Shown here: piece after piece, positions 26,801-29,380 of the stretch
How the letters are laid out: every line of letters begins with the position of its first letter
Numbering within the stretch: position 1 is the stretch's first letter
Assembly (NCBI GenBank): GCA_029212425.1
Contig: JARGNC010000009.1
Coordinates: 1-29,380, forward strand
Direction: 5' to 3'
Length of the DNA stretch: 29,380 nt
Source of the DNA: Phycisphaerales bacterium
GTDB taxonomy: Bacteria; Planctomycetota; Phycisphaerae; Phycisphaerales; UBA1924
The notes under the pieces: generated by a model
Database searches by the model: none
Seen by the model: only the letters and a program-made list of their open reading frames with translations
Told to the model about the DNA's origin: nothing
Position numbers and translations under genes: made by a program

Positions 26801-26936
26801 GTTCATGATCCCGATGGCGATTTCTCTAGGATTTGGAATCCTCGTAGCGACCGCGATTACGCTGATCTTGGTGCCAGCACTGTATGTGCTGGTTGATGAC
26901 ACCAAGGTGTTCGCAAAGTGGGTTCTCAATAAATGA
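23823..26936 (+). CDS. RND-family efflux pump permease (AcrB/MdtB-like)
   Basis: A 1037-residue proton-driven inner-membrane pump of typical length. Helix 1 is near residues 24-42, followed by the first porter region (VFPSFDTDTVTVSVPYPGASPEEIE). The proton-relay acidic pair is D408-D409 in SLGIVVDDAIVVGEN, at the position of the AcrB Asp pair. The second half repeats the plan, with the helix near 930 reading SGVVVNDSLVLIES; the AcrB-type lysine there is replaced by an Asn-Asp pair. GGAGG lies six bases before the start. Substrates cannot be told; drug-type (HAE) rather than heavy-metal pumps are suggested by overall similarity, with moderate confidence. It is the last clear gene of the operon. 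Confidence 0.94.
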   Translation: MTTPTQSTESKSGAIGWLVHNRVTPNLVMLLLLIGGMLTYTHGVTKEVFPSFDTDTVTVSVPYPGASPEEIEQGIILVVEEAIRGLNGIKEVRATATEGSGQVVAELIEGVDRQEIFQDIQQEINRVTTFPDDAEEPIVSINVRRRDVLELQVYGDVGESNLRESVEMVRDALLQNENITQVELRGARDREILIEIPQEVLRRYGLTMQEISDRLRSDSTEIPAGSIDTTAGDVLVRIDQRNDWANEFAQIPIVTTASGGIVRLGDVATVRDGFEDTDVYSNYNGHPAIEVKIYRIGDQTPASVANAAYQTMEEIEASLPPNVHWGVTDDDADLFKERRDLLLKNIGMGLAIVLVVLGLFLELRLAFWVMMGIPISFLGTILLLPYWGMSINMISMFAFLISLGIVVDDAIVVGENVYEYRQRGMSAVESAIQGTRDVGKPVYFAVITNIIAFIPLAMIPGFLGKIWGVIPVVVCTAFALSLIESLYILPSHLAHSAGEHRLGFFRWIDRKQQGFSLHVRNFIYKIYGPFLDMCIRQRMLTLSIALAIFLVSIGYVASGRLGLILMPRIEANQAVASATLPVGSPLEQMQEVEQSLLDSAYEVAESSGGDQLVSGYTSSINNNTVEVSVLLTPPEVRPISTAEITRRWRDSTKSMPSLETLKFESDRGGPGGGAAISVDLSHRDITTLDRAAERLGTLLEEFGSVSEVDNGVAAGKQQLDFQLNDYGRSLGLTGALVGRQLRDAYQGSQAIKQQRGRNEVTVRVRLPESERVSEFDLEKFIVQTPNGVEVPLQDIAVLSRGNAFTEIKRTDGRRTSSVTADVTPISQSASIKADLEASVLPKLMEDFPGLSWTWAGRQADMSESMSALGRGLLVALCVIYFLLAMAFSSYTQPFIVMAAIPFGIIGAILGHIIMGYSMSAISMMGIIALSGVVVNDSLVLIESANRVRATERLSAFEAVHIAGVRRFRPILLTTLTTFGGLAPMIFETSRQARFMIPMAISLGFGILVATAITLILVPALYVLVDDTKVFAKWVLNK

Positions 26937-27043
26937 AAAACACCAGCCCGATTTGGATGATGCTGTTTGGAACATTGCAGCCAAAGTGGATGAGGATCAT
27001 TGGAGTTCTCGAAATGTTTTTCGGGCCGGTAGTTGCCTGTTGA
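26933..27043 (+). CDS. Possible 36-residue peptide overlapping the RND gene end
   Basis: An ORF starting in a four-base ATGA overlap with the RND stop, the same junction as at the three upstream gene borders of this operon. It encodes 36 residues with a mildly hydrophobic C-terminal half (WMRIIGVLEMFFGPVVAC). Unlike the other three junctions it has no good ribosome site (only GTGGGT upstream), and an ORF of this length can arise by chance. If real, it might be a small membrane partner of the pump, as AcrZ is for AcrB, but no sequence similarity to AcrZ is claimed. Confidence 0.25.
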   Translation: MKNTSPIWMMLFGTLQPKWMRIIGVLEMFFGPVVAC

Positions 27044-27061
27044 TCTGAGCATAAATCATAC

Positions 27062-27093
27062 AAAAAACCCGCAACTCGTGATTGAGTCGCGGG
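27062..27093 (-). terminator. Rho-independent terminator of the dockerin remnant
   Basis: On the minus strand, CCCGCGACTC pairs with GAGTTGCGGG around a six-base loop (one mismatch in ten pairs), followed directly by TTTTTT (27067-27062). It lies about 30 bases after the dockerin stop at 27122. The hairpin could also stop transcripts arriving from the efflux operon, although the T-run serves the minus strand. Confidence 0.7.
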
Positions 27094-27121
27094 GCTGTTG
27101 TTGATGTATTTCGATGTTCGG

Positions 27122-27523
27122 TTATGGGCAACCGGCACTGAAGATGCTCAAGAACTGACTGACATCGAGGAAGTTGTATTGCCCATCATTGTTAAAGTCA
27201 GAGATTGGATCGTTCGCGCCGAATGCAGAGAGGAATGCGGAGACATCAAGGAAGTTGAGTGATCCATAGCCTTCTGCAAGGTCCGCTTGACTGCACGCGC
27301 CACTCTCGACACGGATCTCGACGGTCGCGGGTTCACTGAAGATTTGTAACGATCCGATTCCGTCTACAGAGGTGACCAAGCGGTATGTGAAGCGGTCAGT
27401 CCCCTCAAATCCCTGAGCGGGGGTGTACTCGCTCGACGTGGTGATCTTCGAGATGCTCAGCGGATCGCTTCCCCACGACACGGCTGCCGTATCACTCCCC
27501 GAAGTGATCAACATCATCCGCAA
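27122..27523 (-). pseudogene. 3' remnant of a secreted cadherin-like/dockerin protein gene
   Basis: Only the C-terminal part of a secreted protein is present. From about 27440 down, the frame encodes the end of a cadherin-like beta domain (EYTPAQGFEGTDRFTYRLV, then PATVEIRVESG). It is followed by a two-loop GC-type dockerin that starts at a Cys and ends AGCP, with loops ADLAEGYGSLNFLD and DFNNDGQYNFLD. The terminator follows. Upstream of about 27440 the open frame (first ATG at 27523) runs antisense through kinase-coding sequence and has no signal peptide, so the true 5' part is missing. Most likely this is a non-exported gene fragment left by a rearrangement. Confidence 0.7.
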
Positions 27524-29147
27524 TCAAGATCCCAGCCGGATCGGGACGCTCAACACGAAGCTGCGTGGAGACATTGACGCGATTCTTTCAAAAGCACTCG
27601 AACGCGATCCAGATCGACGCTATCAAAGTGTTGCAGAGCTCGGTGCGGATCTCCGCAGGCACATTGCCAACCAGCCCATCCAAGCACGGCCTCCGAGTGT
27701 TGTGTACCAGCTCAGCAAGTTCACGAGACGAAACAAGGGGCTGGTTGCGAGTCTGCGCGTGATCTTTGTGCTGCTCTCGATCGGCGTGGTCTCGTTGAGT
27801 TACGCGCTCCAGCGTGAGTCCGCTGCGCGTCAAGAAGCAGAAACTTCGCTCGATCGTGCGAATGCAGCGTACTTGTTTTTGGAAGGGATCTTCGAGGGGT
27901 TAAGCCCGAAAGAGACTGAGGGGCGTGATACAGAGTTGCTGCTGTCCATGCTCGATAGAGCCGCGGATGACGCTCGGACGGAGATCGATCTTCCGGCGGT
28001 CCGCGCCGAGATGCTGACGATCATCGCGCGCACATACAACTCGGTCTTCGAATACGGCGAGGCCTCCAAGCTGCTCACAGAGTCCTTGCAGATCATGGGG
28101 AATGAAGCCAATACGGATGAGGGTCTGGTATTTAGCACAAAGGAACTCCTCGCAACCGCGTTTCACAAGCTCGGTGATTTCGAGCAAGCGGATTCGATCT
28201 TTCTTAAGATTATTGAAGACGCACGCGTACATCACCCGGAGTCACAGCTGGCAACGACGCTCCGTCAATACAGCGAGTTTACAATGGATGACGGACGCTT
28301 CGATGAGGCACTGGACGCAGTCCAGGAAGCGATCGAGCTGAGCCCCGAGGTCGCCCTGATCGATCAAGGGCGATTGGTGCAGCAGCAAGGAGCCGTGCTC
28401 CGTCGGCTTGGTCGATACCAAGAAGCGAATGATTCTTACCTCAAAGCATTGGAATACTTCGAAGAATCAGGATCAGACCTTGAACGGTCCATCACCCTCA
28501 ACTCACTCGCGATCATCGCTCGCCGTGACCATCGGCCAGAGGATGCTGAGAGATATTATCTTGAATCGATGGCGGTCCGCGAATCGATCGATGCACGGAT
28601 CAATCCTGATACAGCTGCGACACTCGCAAATCTAGGTCGGCTTTATTCGGGGATGGTGCAGTACGAGAAGGCGATCGTGGTGCTTGAGAAATCCATTGAT
28701 CAACTCACAGAACTCTTTGGACCTGATCATGTCAATGTCATTTATCCTCGAATCACACTTGGAGAAACACTGAGTTTGATAGGGGAATATGAGAAATCTC
28801 ACGCGAGTATTCTGCAAGCACGATCTATAGCACAAAGAGTTTTTCCGGAAGGTCACCCGCTCACTGTGCTTGCTACCACTGAGCACGGGCATATATTGAG
28901 GAGAATGGGAAACTGTGCGCAAGCATTGGATCATTACCTGCTGGCTTTGGATCTTGTGAACCAAATGGGATTCGATGAGTTGATATACGCTGTCCCCATC
29001 TGGGAGGGAGCGGGGGAATGCTCGGTGTCGGTTGGGGATCAGGAATCTGAACGGATCATGCTCTCCAACTTACTTCGAGTGTTCCCAAAAGATGACGAGC
29101 ACTACGCGATGTATCACGACCGATACGAACTGATCCGCGAGGATTGA
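27423..29147 (+). CDS. 5'-truncated Ser/Thr kinase-TPR protein (kinase 3 remnant)
   Basis: The 574-codon frame begins inside a kinase C-lobe: VYSLDVVIFEMLSG corresponds to the DVYSLGVLLYELLTG segment of the other two kinases. The ATP loop, catalytic lysine, HRD and DFG are all absent, so it cannot be an active kinase. The remaining C-lobe (about 1-85), one membrane helix (about 106-128), a coiled segment and a TPR region (about 200-560, with LGRYQEANDSYLKALEYFEE and NLGRLYSGMVQYEKAIVVLE) are open and undamaged. A TGA lies three codons before the first GTG, no ribosome site is visible, and no sigma gene precedes it. It could be a pseudogene, or a TPR membrane protein translated from GTG 27423 or ATG 27453. 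Its intact frame argues for recent truncation or retained use. Confidence 0.8.
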   Translation: MYSLDVVIFEMLSGSLPHDTAAVSLPEVINIIRNQDPSRIGTLNTKLRGDIDAILSKALERDPDRRYQSVAELGADLRRHIANQPIQARPPSVVYQLSKFTRRNKGLVASLRVIFVLLSIGVVSLSYALQRESAARQEAETSLDRANAAYLFLEGIFEGLSPKETEGRDTELLLSMLDRAADDARTEIDLPAVRAEMLTIIARTYNSVFEYGEASKLLTESLQIMGNEANTDEGLVFSTKELLATAFHKLGDFEQADSIFLKIIEDARVHHPESQLATTLRQYSEFTMDDGRFDEALDAVQEAIELSPEVALIDQGRLVQQQGAVLRRLGRYQEANDSYLKALEYFEESGSDLERSITLNSLAIIARRDHRPEDAERYYLESMAVRESIDARINPDTAATLANLGRLYSGMVQYEKAIVVLEKSIDQLTELFGPDHVNVIYPRITLGETLSLIGEYEKSHASILQARSIAQRVFPEGHPLTVLATTEHGHILRRMGNCAQALDHYLLALDLVNQMGFDELIYAVPIWEGAGECSVSVGDQESERIMLSNLLRVFPKDDEHYAMYHDRYELIRED

Positions 29148-29247
29148 TAGAGATTCCACGGCGGTACGGGAGCACTTTAAGTCAGTCCACAACATACCTC
29201 ATTTGGATTGAAATGGTTCTCAGGTGATGGCAGTTAGATTTGGTCTT
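29148..29247. other. Short gap between convergent ORF ends
   Basis: 100 bases between the stop of the kinase remnant and the stop of the partial minus-strand ORF. I see no terminator hairpin and no copy of the repeat found behind the two complete kinases. Confidence 0.4.
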
Positions 29248-29380
29248 TCACGAACCATCTATGGTCATGAACTGAGAATCACGCAAGCCGTTAAGGAAGT
29301 CTCTGATCTGCTTTGCTCGTTGTTCAACCGCATTGGGTTGTTTGACTCCATCAGCGTCGGTTGTTCGTTGCGTATTGATT
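29248..29380 (-). CDS. Partial ORF at right edge, C-terminal 43 residues, unknown
   Basis: An open minus-strand frame enters from the right edge and stops at 29248. It encodes 43 charged residues (QRTTDADGVKQPNAVEQRAK, then QIRDFLNGLRDSQFMTIDGS) that look like a helical tail. It is too short to assign a family, and it could be a chance frame. Confidence 0.3.
   Translation of the reverse strand, partial: INTQRTTDADGVKQPNAVEQRAKQIRDFLNGLRDSQFMTIDGS

Overview
The window looks like a piece of a planctomycete chromosome, most likely of the Phycisphaerae. The reasons are the pairing of ECF-type sigma factors of the Sigma70_ECF/TIGR02999 kind with Ser/Thr kinase-TPR membrane proteins, the Cys-bracketed 'GC-type' dockerin tails that end in GCP, a PEP-CTERM-like C-terminus, and large secreted beta-propeller and collagen-like proteins. 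This assignment rests on family knowledge, not on a database search. I saw no rRNA, tRNA, CRISPR array, transposase or phage gene.

Layout. 1-340: non-coding DNA with a degenerate tandem repeat and one copy of an about 82 bp repeat. 341-3566 (minus): sigma factor 1 and kinase-TPR 1, translationally coupled. 3703-6271 (plus): a secreted FG-GAP/Ig-like dockerin protein and a PEP-CTERM-like protein. 6378-7472 (minus): a lipoprotein-like alpha/beta hydrolase, divergent from a Tat-exported HAD-family protein (7777-8589, plus). 8590-9286: non-coding DNA with the second copy of the about 82 bp repeat. 9287-12539 (minus): sigma factor 2 and kinase-TPR 2. 12686-19307 (minus): a collagen-like protein followed by a 1489-residue secreted beta-propeller/IPT protein that ends at a strong hairpin terminator. 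19554-19964 (plus): a small dockerin protein. 20292-26936 (plus): a TetR regulator, outer-membrane factor, adaptor and RND pump, joined by successive 4-bp ATGA stop/start overlaps, possibly followed by a 36-codon ORF that starts the same way. 27122-29147: the 3' part of a dockerin gene (minus) abuts the 3' part of a kinase-TPR gene (plus), and both lack their 5' parts. The right edge carries the C-terminal end of an unidentified minus-strand ORF.

How the parts may work together. The two sigma-kinase pairs look like signalling cassettes in which a membrane kinase with an extracytoplasmic TPR region is made with its own sigma factor. They lie next to clusters of exported surface proteins, which are plausible but unproven targets. 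The RND operon is a self-regulated tripartite efflux system. The most unusual features are the head-to-head fusion of two gene remnants near 27423, the shared repeat found downstream of both complete kinase genes, and the HAD-family protein, which has a Tat signal and lacks several residues expected of a haloacid dehalogenase.
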